A DNA stretch of 50,675 nucleotides, from contig NZ_JBINJW010000019.1 of assembly GCF_043951855.1 (NCBI RefSeq), positions 1-50,675 on the forward strand. The letters run 5' to 3'. The notes beneath the pieces were generated by a model. That model saw nothing but the letters and a program-made list of their open reading frames with translations, ran no database searches and was not told the DNA's origin. Source of the DNA: Proteiniclasticum sp043951855. Lineage in GTDB: Bacteria > Bacillota > Clostridia > Clostridiales > Clostridiaceae. Numbering within the stretch: the first letter of the stretch is position 1; each line of letters begins with the position of its first letter. The translations under genes and the position numbers were made by a program. This document shows positions 16,685 through 24,689 of this stretch, in pieces.

Positions 16685-18133
16685 TTAAATCTTCTTTTGA
16701 ACAGTTTTCTTATCTTTGCTGAAGAGGCTTTCCAGAGAGTCTGAGGCCGTCTGATCAAGCTTTTCCAGAGTATGGGTATAAATGTTCAATGTTGTTGTAA
16801 TATTGGCATGGCCTAATCGCTTCGAAACAGTTGCAAGATCGATATTCTGGCTCATCAGAAGAGTGGCATTGGTGTGACGTAACCCGTGAAATGATACTTT
16901 TGGGAGAAGGAGTTTCTTCTTCTTCTTTTCTTCAAGGATACTACCTTGCTCGATGCTGGAATTATGGCTGGAAATGAATTTGGAAAACCACTTACTAATG
17001 GTATCAGGAAAGATTATTGTCCCGTCATCCTGAGTGAATACATAATCCGACTCATTCCACAGGTTATCCAGAGTGACTTTATTGCTGTTCTGCCATACCT
17101 TATATTCTCTGAGAATCTTCATCACCGAAGCAGGTAGCATGATTTTACGTTTGCTTGTACTGTTTTTCGGCTTCTTGATGAAAACACCTTTATTAGGAAG
17201 ATATTGCAGAGCTTTACTTATGGAGACTGAGTTTGTATCCCAATCGATATCCTTCCATTCGAGAGCGTTCAGTTCACCGAGGCGTAGACCACCAAATACA
17301 GTGATATAAACCATGGTTCGGTATTTCAGAGGTTCTTCGTTCATGAGCTGCAGAAGATACTCTGTCTGTTCGAGATCGAAATGGGAAGCCTCTTTTCTCT
17401 CGACCTTCTGGGGTTGAACACGCAATGCAGGATTACTGACGATGAACTGCCAATGAACTGCTGTAGTCAGGATACTGCTTATGATTCTCTGGTTGAGCTG
17501 GATGGTTCGATCCGAGAGTCTTTTTTTTGATTCAATCTTTTCGAAGAGTTTACTGATAGGAATCTGAAGTCCTTCAGATATCTTTTCAGCGATAGATGGA
17601 TTCATATTTTCTCTGTCCCTGATCTTCTTCAGGTTTTTTCTGTTGATGGAAGAAAGCTCCATCAGAGACTGTTCACTGTAGTTGTTCTTTTTCAATATTT
17701 CGAAGAAGTTGGCTTTTGCTCGATACTTGTAGTCGAGTCTTACTCCTTCTTCTCTGAGATTATTGTAAAACTGAATCAGATGATTCGGTGTAAGTCTGCT
17801 CAGTTTAATGTGTCCCAGAGCCGGGATAATCCTTTTTTCCAGTTCAGACTGATAACTGAACAGTGTTTTAGGCTCGAGCTTTATTCTCGCATGATCATTG
17901 ATCCACAGGGTAATGAACTCTTCAAAGGTTATTTTGTTTCCGTCCAGAATAGAACCCTGTAGAACCTCATTTTCAAACAATGCTAGGAGCCTCCTGGCTT
18001 CAATCTCCTGTTTATGTGCAGTTAGATGGGAGAGGTTGACGGTTTTCCGTTTATACTTCTTTTTTCCTTTGGAGTCATAACCACAGCTGACGTGAAGTCT
18101 ATAGGAACTACCACGTTTTTCGATATGTCCCAT
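16685..18133 (-). CDS. int: Tyrosine site-specific integrase with inserted XRE-like HTH
   Basis: A protein of 482 residues. An AP2-like N-terminal arm-binding domain (residues ~1-60; RGSSYRLHVSCGYD...KRKTVNL) is followed by a SAM-like core-binding region from ~67. The C-terminal catalytic domain has Arg284 (GGLRLGEL), a lysine around 326-331, H416-x-x-R419 (FHGLRHTNAT), His442 (LGHANITTT) and nucleophile Tyr452 (NIYTHT). The core-binding region is interrupted at about residues 140-200 by a stretch resembling a Cro/C1 HTH (NRKNLKKIRDREN, then AEKISEGLQIPISKLFE). It should catalyse integration and excision at the tRNA-Thr 3' end. Its start overlaps the upstream gene by 26 bases, suggesting coupled translation. 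Confidence 0.95.
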   Translation of the reverse strand: MGHIEKRGSSYRLHVSCGYDSKGKKKYKRKTVNLSHLTAHKQEIEARRLLALFENEVLQGSILDGNKITFEEFITLWINDHARIKLEPKTLFSYQSELEKRIIPALGHIKLSRLTPNHLIQFYNNLREEGVRLDYKYRAKANFFEILKKNNYSEQSLMELSSINRKNLKKIRDRENMNPSIAEKISEGLQIPISKLFEKIESKKRLSDRTIQLNQRIISSILTTAVHWQFIVSNPALRVQPQKVERKEASHFDLEQTEYLLQLMNEEPLKYRTMVYITVFGGLRLGELNALEWKDIDWDTNSVSISKALQYLPNKGVFIKKPKNSTSKRKIMLPASVMKILREYKVWQNSNKVTLDNLWNESDYVFTQDDGTIIFPDTISKWFSKFISSHNSSIEQGSILEEKKKKKLLLPKVSFHGLRHTNATLLMSQNIDLATVSKRLGHANITTTLNIYTHTLEKLDQTASDSLESLFSKDKKTVQKKI

Positions 18134-19169
18134 TTAGTATATCCTCCAATCTGACTTTCAATGATTTCTTGAATTCTTCTACTGTGATTTTGTCGTCCTG
18201 GGCTTCTTGCTTTTTGCTCTTAGCATAATCGATCCATGAATTAAATGTATTTTCCCAGATCTTAATATCAGCATCCGAGCCGTTGCTGGCTTTGAGAGCC
18301 TTGATATTACGCTGCCTTTCTTTATGACGAGCCTTATATGCAGCATTATAAGCTGCAAGAATGGGATCATCCTTGATCTTGTTTTCATAAGCCAGGGACT
18401 TGCAGGAGTCACAGTATGTTTCATCAATTCTGGATCTAGGAGTGAAGACTATCCCACAGTTCTTACAGACATTGAATGAAGAGTTTTCCAGAGCAGCAAA
18501 AAAGTCATGGTATACGACAGCCAATATGTCGGTACTGTAAAATACCTTGTTAAAAACATTTTCCATATCCCCGTTCGATTTGATCTGTTTGTTTGCTTCA
18601 TATTCTATTCTGATTGCACCACTGTATCGGGAAAGAGGTTTGTGAAATTCTGATGCGCAGTTATCGAAGTAGATTTCAAGGGAGCTTTTTGCGCTGTTTA
18701 CAGCTTCTGATTTCGATTCAAGATAACTATTTAGTATTTTCCAGAACAAGACTTTCGCATTAGTGAATGTATCTCCATGATCATGAAATACTCTTTCGAT
18801 AAAAGTAATAATCACTTTTTCTGGTACAAAGCTTTTGATTCTGATCTCATTGCTCTGATCAAGATATTGGGTTATTTCAGAAGAGTTGGAGGCGTATCGA
18901 ATAAGTCCATTTATACCGTAAATCGAAGCAAACTTAAAGAAATCTGAATAGTCAGTGAAGTCATTGTTTATGAAGTTCAGAAAAAGATCACCTCTCTTCT
19001 GAGTTATTCTGGTTCCTCTCAATTCAAGCCATTCATTATCCAGAGTTGTGTTTTCAGCATCTTGATTGATTATGCTTATCCGAAAATCCGTAAGTTTACT
19101 GTTCATATCCAGTATAAGACTAAGTTCAGGTTCTAAGTAATGTGGATAAATATTAGAAAGATCTGTCAT
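18108..19169 (-). CDS. Zinc-ribbon protein of unknown function upstream of int
   Basis: A protein of 353 residues with a helical N-terminal two-thirds and a four-cysteine zinc-ribbon motif, CKNCGIVFTPRSR then YCDSC, near residue 240. A charged, lysine-rich C-terminal tail follows. The arrangement resembles CGNR/DUF6076-type proteins of Bacillota mobile elements, but I cannot confirm the family. The 3' end overlaps the integrase start, so the pair forms one operon read toward attL. Divergent from it, 124 bases away, are small HTH genes. A role in controlling integrase or DNA binding is plausible but unproven. Confidence 0.7.
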   Translation of the reverse strand: MTDLSNIYPHYLEPELSLILDMNSKLTDFRISIINQDAENTTLDNEWLELRGTRITQKRGDLFLNFINNDFTDYSDFFKFASIYGINGLIRYASNSSEITQYLDQSNEIRIKSFVPEKVIITFIERVFHDHGDTFTNAKVLFWKILNSYLESKSEAVNSAKSSLEIYFDNCASEFHKPLSRYSGAIRIEYEANKQIKSNGDMENVFNKVFYSTDILAVVYHDFFAALENSSFNVCKNCGIVFTPRSRIDETYCDSCKSLAYENKIKDDPILAAYNAAYKARHKERQRNIKALKASNGSDADIKIWENTFNSWIDYAKSKKQEAQDDKITVEEFKKSLKVRLEDILNGTYRKTW

Positions 19170-19293
19170 GATAACCCCCTTTAATTTGGCGAAATTATAT
19201 AAAATATTTTAATAGCATCGCTTGACGTGATTAAAAATATCTAATATAATTAGATCAAGAAAAATGACAAATGTCAATAGACGAGGTGAAAAT

Positions 19294-19500
19294 ATGAACA
19301 GAGAATTATACGAAAAAGCAGTTCAAGCCCGACAGGTTTCCAACATGAAAATTGCAATGGAAGCTGGGATATCTCCTTCGGACTTTTACCAAGCCCTAAA
19401 AGGGCTTAAACCGTTCTTCCCCCGATGGCGGGACTCCTTATGCGAGGTTCTGGATTTACGCGAAGAAGATCTTTTTCCAGAAGAAAATAGTGAGGTGTAG
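19294..19500 (+). CDS. Small HTH regulator
   Basis: A 68-residue protein starting at ATG 19294 (GAGGTG ribosome binding site); an in-frame ATG at 19264 lacks one. The layout is a compact XRE-like helix-turn-helix: ARQVSNMKIAMEAGISPSDFYQALKG, then WRDSLCEVLDLREEDLFPEE. This resembles small phage or ICE repressors in which the last helix follows a DLREEDLF-type motif. It lies in the divergent control region between the integrase operon and the replication module, so it may set the lysogeny-like decision of the element. The next gene starts 2 bases after its stop. Confidence 0.75.
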   Translation: MNRELYEKAVQARQVSNMKIAMEAGISPSDFYQALKGLKPFFPRWRDSLCEVLDLREEDLFPEENSEV

Positions 19501-19501
19501 T

Positions 19502-19729
19502 ATGGGTAGAAAAATGCTCATTAAAGAGGCGTCTGTCACTCTGGGGTTATCTCAAAACGCTCTACGAAATGCCATCAGAAGAGGTGATGTTCCGTTCCTC
19601 ATGATCGGAAACAGGTACGTCGTGGACGTGGAACTTGTTGAGAAGACACTCGAAAGAACATCTCTTGAAAATATGCTGGCTAAGCAGAATATCGCCAAGG
19701 AGTATAGGCTAAGGAAGGTGAGCGAATAA
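19502..19729 (+). CDS. Excisionase-like small HTH protein
   Basis: A 75-residue basic protein with a MerR/excisionase-type winged HTH: LIKEASVTLGLSQNALRNAIRRGDVPFLMIGNRYVVD. Proteins of this type act as directionality factors (Xis) or replication regulators in integrative elements. ATG 19502 follows a GAGGTG that overlaps the upstream gene's end, so the two are translationally coupled. The match to the DNA-binding fold is good, but the Xis role is inferred from its position in an element with a tyrosine integrase. Confidence 0.75.
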   Translation: MGRKMLIKEASVTLGLSQNALRNAIRRGDVPFLMIGNRYVVDVELVEKTLERTSLENMLAKQNIAKEYRLRKVSE

Positions 19730-19845
19730 AAAGCACACCGCTGAAGCTTAGGAATACTAACAATCAAAACTCATCAGCCGTAATTAATTTCTGTGGATTA
19801 TAATATAGCAATATTTCAGGAAAAAAATTCAGTGAAATCGTAAGA

Positions 19846-19872
19846 ATCGGATCAGGTAAATCCTGATCCGAT
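19846..19872. other. Perfect hairpin upstream of rep, candidate replication origin
   Basis: An 11-bp perfect stem (ATCGGATCAGG/CCTGATCCGAT) with the loop TAAAT, 25 bases before the rep start. It is not followed by a T tract, so it is not a standard terminator. Rolling-circle Rep proteins nick in such hairpins. This would be a candidate double-strand origin, though no nick site can be named. Confidence 0.45.
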
Positions 19873-19897
19873 CCTTCGTAAGGAAAGGTGAAAATGA

Positions 19898-20950
19898 ATG
19901 GCAATAGACATGGTGCGAATCTTCATCAGCGGCGTTGGCATCGATGCACTAAACCACAAGGCTTCTTCATGGAAAAGAAGTCGATTCTATAGACAGGACT
20001 GTGAAACGAAGTACAAGAAAAGACAGGAAAAATATGGTTTTGGTACTCTATCAATGGATTCTGGATGCATCCACATTGAATACATGAGATATGCGGAAAA
20101 AATGGGAGATCTTCTTCTTTCCCTTTCTTTGCCTGATCTATATTTTGGTAATAATGCTTACTTTTACTTCCACACAGACTACGTCGAACTTGCTGGTAAG
20201 ATTCATAATGAATTACGATATGCTATTGACGTAAAAAAACTTCCACCATGGAGTGAATGGGGACTTTCCAGAGACGAGTTGACAGTTGATATCACGGACA
20301 CTTCAGAAAATAACAGAAGGCGTTTCGACACTCTCGCTAAACTCAAAAAGCTTCCCTATCAAATTGCAGATTTAACATATAAGAACGAGGGATCGATATA
20401 CTTTCATACCGGGAAAAACCGCATGAAGTCAGGTCGGCAGCTAATTGTATATGATAAGAGTCTTCAGCAATCCATAAGAGGAATTAATCTGGAGCAAACA
20501 CTGAATCTCCCACAAGGTTATTCTGTTCTGCGAGTGGAAGAGAAGACAAAGGGTAGTCCTCTAAAGACAGATGTCAAGAAAACCTTAGCCAACTACGAGT
20601 TTCCAGAAGGGTTCACCAGGCTGGAAATCGCCTTGAGCAAAGAACATCAGATTTTCCATATTAAGAGCTTCCTTTCTTCCTTAGGACTGGATCGAATTAT
20701 TACGACCAAGTATAAACTGTACGCCATCATTGATGACATGAGTGCATTATCCCGTAAGAGAAAGAAGACCTGCAAGCGTGTCCTGCGTTACCTCAATGGA
20801 GAATTCAAGAATATTAGCCTGTCTGAGAGAACGATAACTTCTTATAAAAAAATCATTCTTCAGACTGGATTCCACTTTCTCTATGCGGAAAGCGACATTC
20901 TTCCAGTTCAGATAGAGGATGAAACCGGGCAGTGCGTCTTAATTCATTAA
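19898..20950 (+). CDS. Phage/plasmid-type replication initiation protein (CRI/gene II-like)
   Basis: A protein of 350 residues resembling the replication proteins of filamentous phages and of Bacillota plasmids and integrative elements (Phage_CRI/gene II-X type). Indicators are LSRDELTVDITDT (the strand pattern R-x-D with hydrophobics), a YDKS motif (residues ~187-190) after a strand, and the R-L-E-I-A-L segment near residue 245. These proteins nick one strand and start rolling-circle replication, so the excised circle may replicate. The start is ATG 19898; an out-of-frame ATG at 19894 has only a short reading frame. AAGGAAAGGTG precedes both. Confidence 0.72.
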   Translation: MAIDMVRIFISGVGIDALNHKASSWKRSRFYRQDCETKYKKRQEKYGFGTLSMDSGCIHIEYMRYAEKMGDLLLSLSLPDLYFGNNAYFYFHTDYVELAGKIHNELRYAIDVKKLPPWSEWGLSRDELTVDITDTSENNRRRFDTLAKLKKLPYQIADLTYKNEGSIYFHTGKNRMKSGRQLIVYDKSLQQSIRGINLEQTLNLPQGYSVLRVEEKTKGSPLKTDVKKTLANYEFPEGFTRLEIALSKEHQIFHIKSFLSSLGLDRIITTKYKLYAIIDDMSALSRKRKKTCKRVLRYLNGEFKNISLSERTITSYKKIILQTGFHFLYAESDILPVQIEDETGQCVLIH

Positions 20951-20968
20951 AGATCAGTGACACAGGAA

Positions 20969-21121
20969 ATGCCTTTACCTATGATTCAATCTAAGTATCT
21001 TATAGCACTAAATCACCTCACTGGATACAACATTAAAAAAACGAATATATATTCATTACAGCATGGTTCCAATGGAGCATCATACCCTTTCAGATTAGAA
21101 GAATGGTTCAGAAAACAATAA
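20969..21121 (+). CDS. Possible 50-residue protein downstream of rep
   Basis: An intact short frame begins 18 bases after the rep stop, with an AGGA motif at 20963-20966 just before the ATG. The peptide ends SNGASYPFRLEEWFRKQ, which is reminiscent of the wing and last helix of small excisionase-type proteins. Codon use looks coherent, but the length is small and the ribosome binding site weak. It could also be chance. A hairpin (AGCATC/GATGCT) follows. Confidence 0.4.
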   Translation: MPLPMIQSKYLIALNHLTGYNIKKTNIYSLQHGSNGASYPFRLEEWFRKQ

Positions 21122-21186
21122 ATAGCATCGGATCCTCTATCAGATGCTACTAGCGAGAGACAGAAACATAAAAGCAAAAAAGAGAA

Positions 21187-21215
21187 CAAAAGGGAGCCTG
21201 AGTGGTTCCCTTTTG
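21187..21215. terminator. Terminator between the rep module and the HIRAN/RadC operon
   Basis: CAAAAGGGAGCC and GGTTCCCTTTTG form a 12-bp stem (one G-U) around TGAGT. With A-rich and T-rich ends it can work in both directions between convergent genes. Confidence 0.75.
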
Positions 21216-21229
21216 ATTGATGCAATTAA

Positions 21230-21700
21230 TCATCTTATGTCAGCAAGGCTGAACTCATAGTTTACTCCAAGATACCTTCCTCTTTCCGGATCACCGGTTA
21301 TCTGAGAGATCAGGACTATTGCTTCATGGCCCTGATCCAGATAAGGTGCGATTCTTCTTGCCCATTCTCTGGATACATAACCGATCTGTGCTTCATACCG
21401 ATTCTTAACTTCAGCGATAATTCTGATGGCATTCTTGTCGTATGCATTGTCTTCTTCTCTCTGAAAGAACAGGCGTATATCCTCTTCATGGCAATTCAGA
21501 AGCGATCTTAGCGTATCCTGTCTGTTCTCATAAGTCGTTCCATGGACTTTGCTGTAGTACACTGGTTGCATGCATCGGACGGTTCTCCAGGCCATCTGGA
21601 GGCAGACTCTCCAGCTTAGACAGCTTCTTCTGAAGGTATACCATGCTCTCCTCATAACTGCTCTTGCAATCTTTCTTCTCTTCATTTCTTTTTCAGACAT
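21230..21700 (-). CDS. HIRAN-domain protein
   Basis: A protein of 156 residues. The basic N-terminal ~45 residues are followed by a HIRAN-like domain: VHGTTYENRQDTL, LFFQREEDNAYDKNAIRI and IGYVSREWARRIAPYLDQG, a close match to the family pattern ending with I-G-Y-V-x-R-E-x-A. HIRAN domains bind 3' DNA ends and occur in repair helicases and in stand-alone proteins on plasmids, ICEs and prophages. It is the last gene of a minus-strand set with recombinase, ArdC, DUF960 and RadC genes. The strong site AAGGAGG precedes ATG 21700. Function is inferred from domain only. Confidence 0.8.
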   Translation of the reverse strand: MSEKEMKRRKIARAVMRRAWYTFRRSCLSWRVCLQMAWRTVRCMQPVYYSKVHGTTYENRQDTLRSLLNCHEEDIRLFFQREEDNAYDKNAIRIIAEVKNRYEAQIGYVSREWARRIAPYLDQGHEAIVLISQITGDPERGRYLGVNYEFSLADIR

Positions 21701-21729
21701 ACTAATACCTCCTTAAATACGGGATGGGT

Positions 21730-22341
21730 TCAAAGAAACCCATTCTCTCTCAGACTGTAATGGTAGATGTCTCCGATGATCACATGATCAAGCAGTGTGA
21801 TTCCTAGAATTTTTCCACATTCCTTAATTCGCGCAGTGGCGCTGATGTCCTCCTGACTGGGCATCGTCTCCCCGGAGGGATGATTGTGTACGAGGACGAT
21901 GGAAGCAGCACTTTTCCGGATCGCGAGCTTGAATATCTCACGTGGACTGACGATGGAGGCATTCAGAGATCCGATGGAAGCGGTCTCTATGGAAATGACC
22001 TTGTTCTTGGTGTTCAGGAGAAGAACCTTCAGATGCTCCTCCTTCAGGAATCGCATCATGGGTATCATGAGGGCTCCGATATCTTCGGGTCCTTTGATCA
22101 TGTATCCTTCCGGATTTCCTTTTACGAATACTCTCCTGGAGAGTTCCTGAATGGCCTTGAGCCTCTGGATTTTCTTAATGCCTAGACCTCTAATAGTGAG
22201 GAGTTCCTCCTCAGAAGACTCCATCAGCACTCCAGGAAGACTCTGGTACTGATCAAGCAGAGCCTCCGCAATACTTTCTGAAGACCTTTCATTTATGACT
22301 ATCTGCAGCAGTTCCTTATCTGTTAGATTCGAATAATTCAT
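21730..22341 (-). CDS. RadC-family JAB/MPN protein
   Basis: A protein of 203 residues with an N-terminal helix-hairpin-helix region (LLTIRGLGIKKIQRLKAI) and a JAMM/MPN metal site: HNHPSGETMPSQED. The pattern is the complete JAMM ligand set (H-x-H-P-S-G followed eight residues later by D), with L-x-H-V-I-I-G after it. Despite the RadC name, a repair function is doubtful; the family is common on mobile elements, where it is often encoded near ArdC and HIRAN proteins. It ends 30 bases before the next gene, so they should share a transcript. Confidence 0.9.
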   Translation of the reverse strand: MNYSNLTDKELLQIVINERSSESIAEALLDQYQSLPGVLMESSEEELLTIRGLGIKKIQRLKAIQELSRRVFVKGNPEGYMIKGPEDIGALMIPMMRFLKEEHLKVLLLNTKNKVISIETASIGSLNASIVSPREIFKLAIRKSAASIVLVHNHPSGETMPSQEDISATARIKECGKILGITLLDHVIIGDIYHYSLRENGFL

Positions 22342-22416
22342 TCTGATTGACTCCTTTTCAATTTATTTCTTTAAAAGATCAAGAGGCCGGATATACCAGC
22401 CTCTCATGATTTCTTC

Positions 22417-22689
22417 TCAATATTCTTCAGGTAGAAGAAATGTCAGATGTGAAACGTCGTCGATACACCAGAACCGGATCCCTTCATGCTCAAGAACCTG
22501 AAGGTAATCAGCACCGTCAGAGCTCTCTACACGCTGTTTACGGATCATATCCAGAGAAACTGTGACGAGCAGATCACAGCTCTCCTGGAAGGCATTTCTG
22601 AAGCCTCTGGTGATATAGATCTGTGAAATGAACGTATAGTCTCCTCCGCATTCCTGTGGAAGCAGTTGGACCGGATTGTACTGTTTCAT
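22417..22689 (-). CDS. DUF960 family small protein
   Basis: A 90-residue protein starting at ATG 22689 after an AAAGGAGGAAAC site; the open frame extends upstream into the ArdC gene's 3' end but has no ribosome binding site there. The sequence has the DUF960 layout: TFISQIYITRGFRNAF near the N-terminus, then DYLQVLEHEG in the second half. Family members are found on Bacillota ICEs and plasmids and are of unknown function. It lies between the ArdC-like and RadC-like genes, so it is part of the element's maintenance or anti-restriction block. Confidence 0.7.
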   Translation of the reverse strand: MKQYNPVQLLPQECGGDYTFISQIYITRGFRNAFQESCDLLVTVSLDMIRKQRVESSDGADYLQVLEHEGIRFWCIDDVSHLTFLLPEEY

Positions 22690-22729
22690 GTTTCCTCCTT
22701 TACAGCAGAAGTTCTTGCGACAACGGATG

Positions 22730-23593
22730 CTAGATGGCAGACACCTCCTTCTCGATTCCCGGATCATGTTGAGCAGTGAAGTGACTGATGATGTCAGAGG
22801 ATACCTTCTGGACCTTGATGCCTATGGCGGCAATATCGGTTGTCTTGTCTTTCCAGGATTCAATGTAGAGCGCGGAGTAGTCTGAAGTATCGATTCCGAG
22901 AAAGCGGCAGACAATGTATGCGGAACTTTCTGCAATCACCTCGGATGCGCTGTAGGACTCCTGTCCTTTGTAGGAAGTGTGATGAACATGGTGTGCATAC
23001 TCATGAATCAGTGTCTTGATCTTCTGCACAGTGGACAGATCGGAACGGATCCTGATACGCTGCGAAGAGAGGTTATAACTGCCTTTGGAGGAGAGGTGCT
23101 CCACTTCGATGATCTTCAGCGGAATGTTCGATCTGAGTTCTTCATAGATTTCCTCCTCTCCCTTTACGGAGTGACGAAGCCCTGTAATGATGAGCGGAAG
23201 ATGCTCTTCGCTTCCATCCGTCTGAGACAGATCAAACACAGATACAAGTCGGAACCCTCTGATGAAGGTAGGATCTTCTTCAGAATCGGGTTCCTTTTTC
23301 TTTGAAATGACCGGAGCAAGTATGCGAAGCCCTTTCTCCCCCTTTCTGACCTGCCGTTCGAGGTTCTGCCACTTCCTGTATCCGGCAATGAATGTGGCTG
23401 ACGGATTCTGAGACTTGATCAGCAGGATGTTGTGGAAACTGTAGTTGTGAAATCTGGACTGGAAGTCAAGATACTCGGTCCATGCCTTGCTGGAGCTGAG
23501 ATTGGAAATCGTGTCCTGAAGTGTCTGATAGGCATCCTCTACAGTCATGGATGCTGCCTGATGGCTGATTTTTCTTGAAATGTTGGTGTTCAT
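22730..23593 (-). CDS. ArdC-like antirestriction protein (ssDNA-binding plus metalloprotease domain)
   Basis: A 287-residue protein. The N-terminal ~125 residues match the ArdC N-domain: RFHNYSFHNILLIKSQNPSATFIAGYRKW, then VRKGEKGLRILAPV. The C-terminal domain has a zinc metallopeptidase motif, HEYAHHVHH, and a downstream glutamate-rich helix (SEVIAESSAYIVC) as in ImmA/IrrE-like proteins. ArdC proteins bind single-stranded DNA and protect incoming elements from type I restriction. That fits this element, which also carries its own type I system. It lies downstream of the small recombinase gene on the same strand. Confidence 0.85.
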   Translation of the reverse strand: MNTNISRKISHQAASMTVEDAYQTLQDTISNLSSSKAWTEYLDFQSRFHNYSFHNILLIKSQNPSATFIAGYRKWQNLERQVRKGEKGLRILAPVISKKKEPDSEEDPTFIRGFRLVSVFDLSQTDGSEEHLPLIITGLRHSVKGEEEIYEELRSNIPLKIIEVEHLSSKGSYNLSSQRIRIRSDLSTVQKIKTLIHEYAHHVHHTSYKGQESYSASEVIAESSAYIVCRFLGIDTSDYSALYIESWKDKTTDIAAIGIKVQKVSSDIISHFTAQHDPGIEKEVSAI

Positions 23594-23623
23594 TGTTCAA
23601 TCCTCCTTTTAATGCTGAAAAAT

Positions 23624-23659
23624 AAAAACCTCCTTCATGATCCATATGGATGAAGGAGG
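23624..23659 (-). terminator. Terminator after the small recombinase
   Basis: On the minus strand CCTCCTTCATCC and its imperfect complement GGATCATGAAGGAGG are followed by TTTTTATTTTT. It begins at the recombinase stop codon, so the recombinase has its own transcript end and the ArdC operon may start in the next 30 bases. Confidence 0.78.
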
Positions 23660-24277
23660 CTAGAGATTTATGCTGTTGTAGATGTCTTCGATGACTTCCT
23701 TGGTGATGCCGATATAGCGGAGTGTCGTAAGCTGACTGGAATGGTTCAGCATCTTCTGCAGAGTGGAGAGAATCATGGGATTCGATCCAGCCTGACTCAC
23801 ATAGATGTGATAGGCAAACGTCTTGCGCAGGGTATGTGTGCCGTAGTTTCCTTTTATGTGGAGTTCCCTGAGCAGATTCTTGATGATCTTGTGCGCTGAG
23901 GACACGGAGAGATGTCCACCCTTCTGACTGGGGAAAAGATAGCAGTCGGTATTGATCTCAGAAAGGCCTTCCAGATAATACGTGATGGCGGCTGAAGCGT
24001 TTCTGTTCAGCGTGAACTCGCGTACCTTCTTCGTCTTCTCCTCCGTGATTCTGACCGTTTCTCTCACATCTGACCCTGAATACACTTCAGAGATCCTAAG
24101 CTTCAGGAGATCCCCTGCACGAAGACCTACATTGATACCCAGGACAAACATCAGATAGTCCCTTCTGTTGTCTTTGCCACGAAGATACTGTTTGATCTTC
24201 TCGATGTCCTTCATTTTCTTGATCGGTTCCACCTCCTTCGGTTTCGGTATGCCACGACTGTTCACATTCTTGTACAT
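23660..24277 (-). CDS. Short tyrosine recombinase (catalytic domain only)
   Basis: A 205-residue protein with the tyrosine recombinase catalytic set: Arg (GLRAGDLLKL, about residue 53), Lys around 82-85 (EEKTKKVREF), H-x-x-R (GTHTLRKTFAYH, about 148-151), His (MLNHSSQ, about 179) and Tyr (LRYIGIT, about 188). It lacks the arm-binding domain and has little room for a core-binding domain. Such short recombinases are frequent in Bacillota mobile elements but are rarely studied. A broken relative lies at 33882-34000, outside attR. It may resolve dimers or act on another site. Confidence 0.85.
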   Translation of the reverse strand: MYKNVNSRGIPKPKEVEPIKKMKDIEKIKQYLRGKDNRRDYLMFVLGINVGLRAGDLLKLRISEVYSGSDVRETVRITEEKTKKVREFTLNRNASAAITYYLEGLSEINTDCYLFPSQKGGHLSVSSAHKIIKNLLRELHIKGNYGTHTLRKTFAYHIYVSQAGSNPMILSTLQKMLNHSSQLTTLRYIGITKEVIEDIYNSINL

Positions 24278-24689
24278 GTTTGTACCTCCTCGAAAATGAT
24301 AATATATATATAAAACCAGCGGTAAGCTGGCATTATAAACTGGAAATCCTTTGAATCTTTCTGTTGAAATAAAGAAAACCGTTGGTATTCAATGGATTTA
24401 GGAAAACATATAAAAGCCAGCTAATGTACTTTGTTGGCATTTCCACAGACCCCTAGGCCGTTAAACGTTCTGAAGATCTTCACAGAAAGGTGGCAGGACC
24501 CCCGGAAAAATTTTTCTGTTTTTTTAAGACATACTGGCACTCTGATATCGAAATGAAATGATATATAAGACTTTCACTCAAAGATATGGTATAAATGTTG
24601 GTTTTGTAATGAAACACAATAAAACTAATTTGATATACTGGAACGTAATATGAGATAATAATTCTAAACGTACTTGGAGGTATCGGATA
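24278..24689. other. 412-bp structured intergenic region inside the element
   Basis: No gene was found. Hairpins include CCAGC/GCTGG (about 24317-24331), GCCAGC/GTTGGC (about 24416-24438) and ACAGAAA/TTTCTGT around a GGCAGGACCCCCGG core ending in seven T (about 24482-24528), which could be a terminator or a small RNA end. It separates divergent transcription units, so it must contain promoters. It is also a reasonable place to look for an origin of transfer. Confidence 0.45.
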
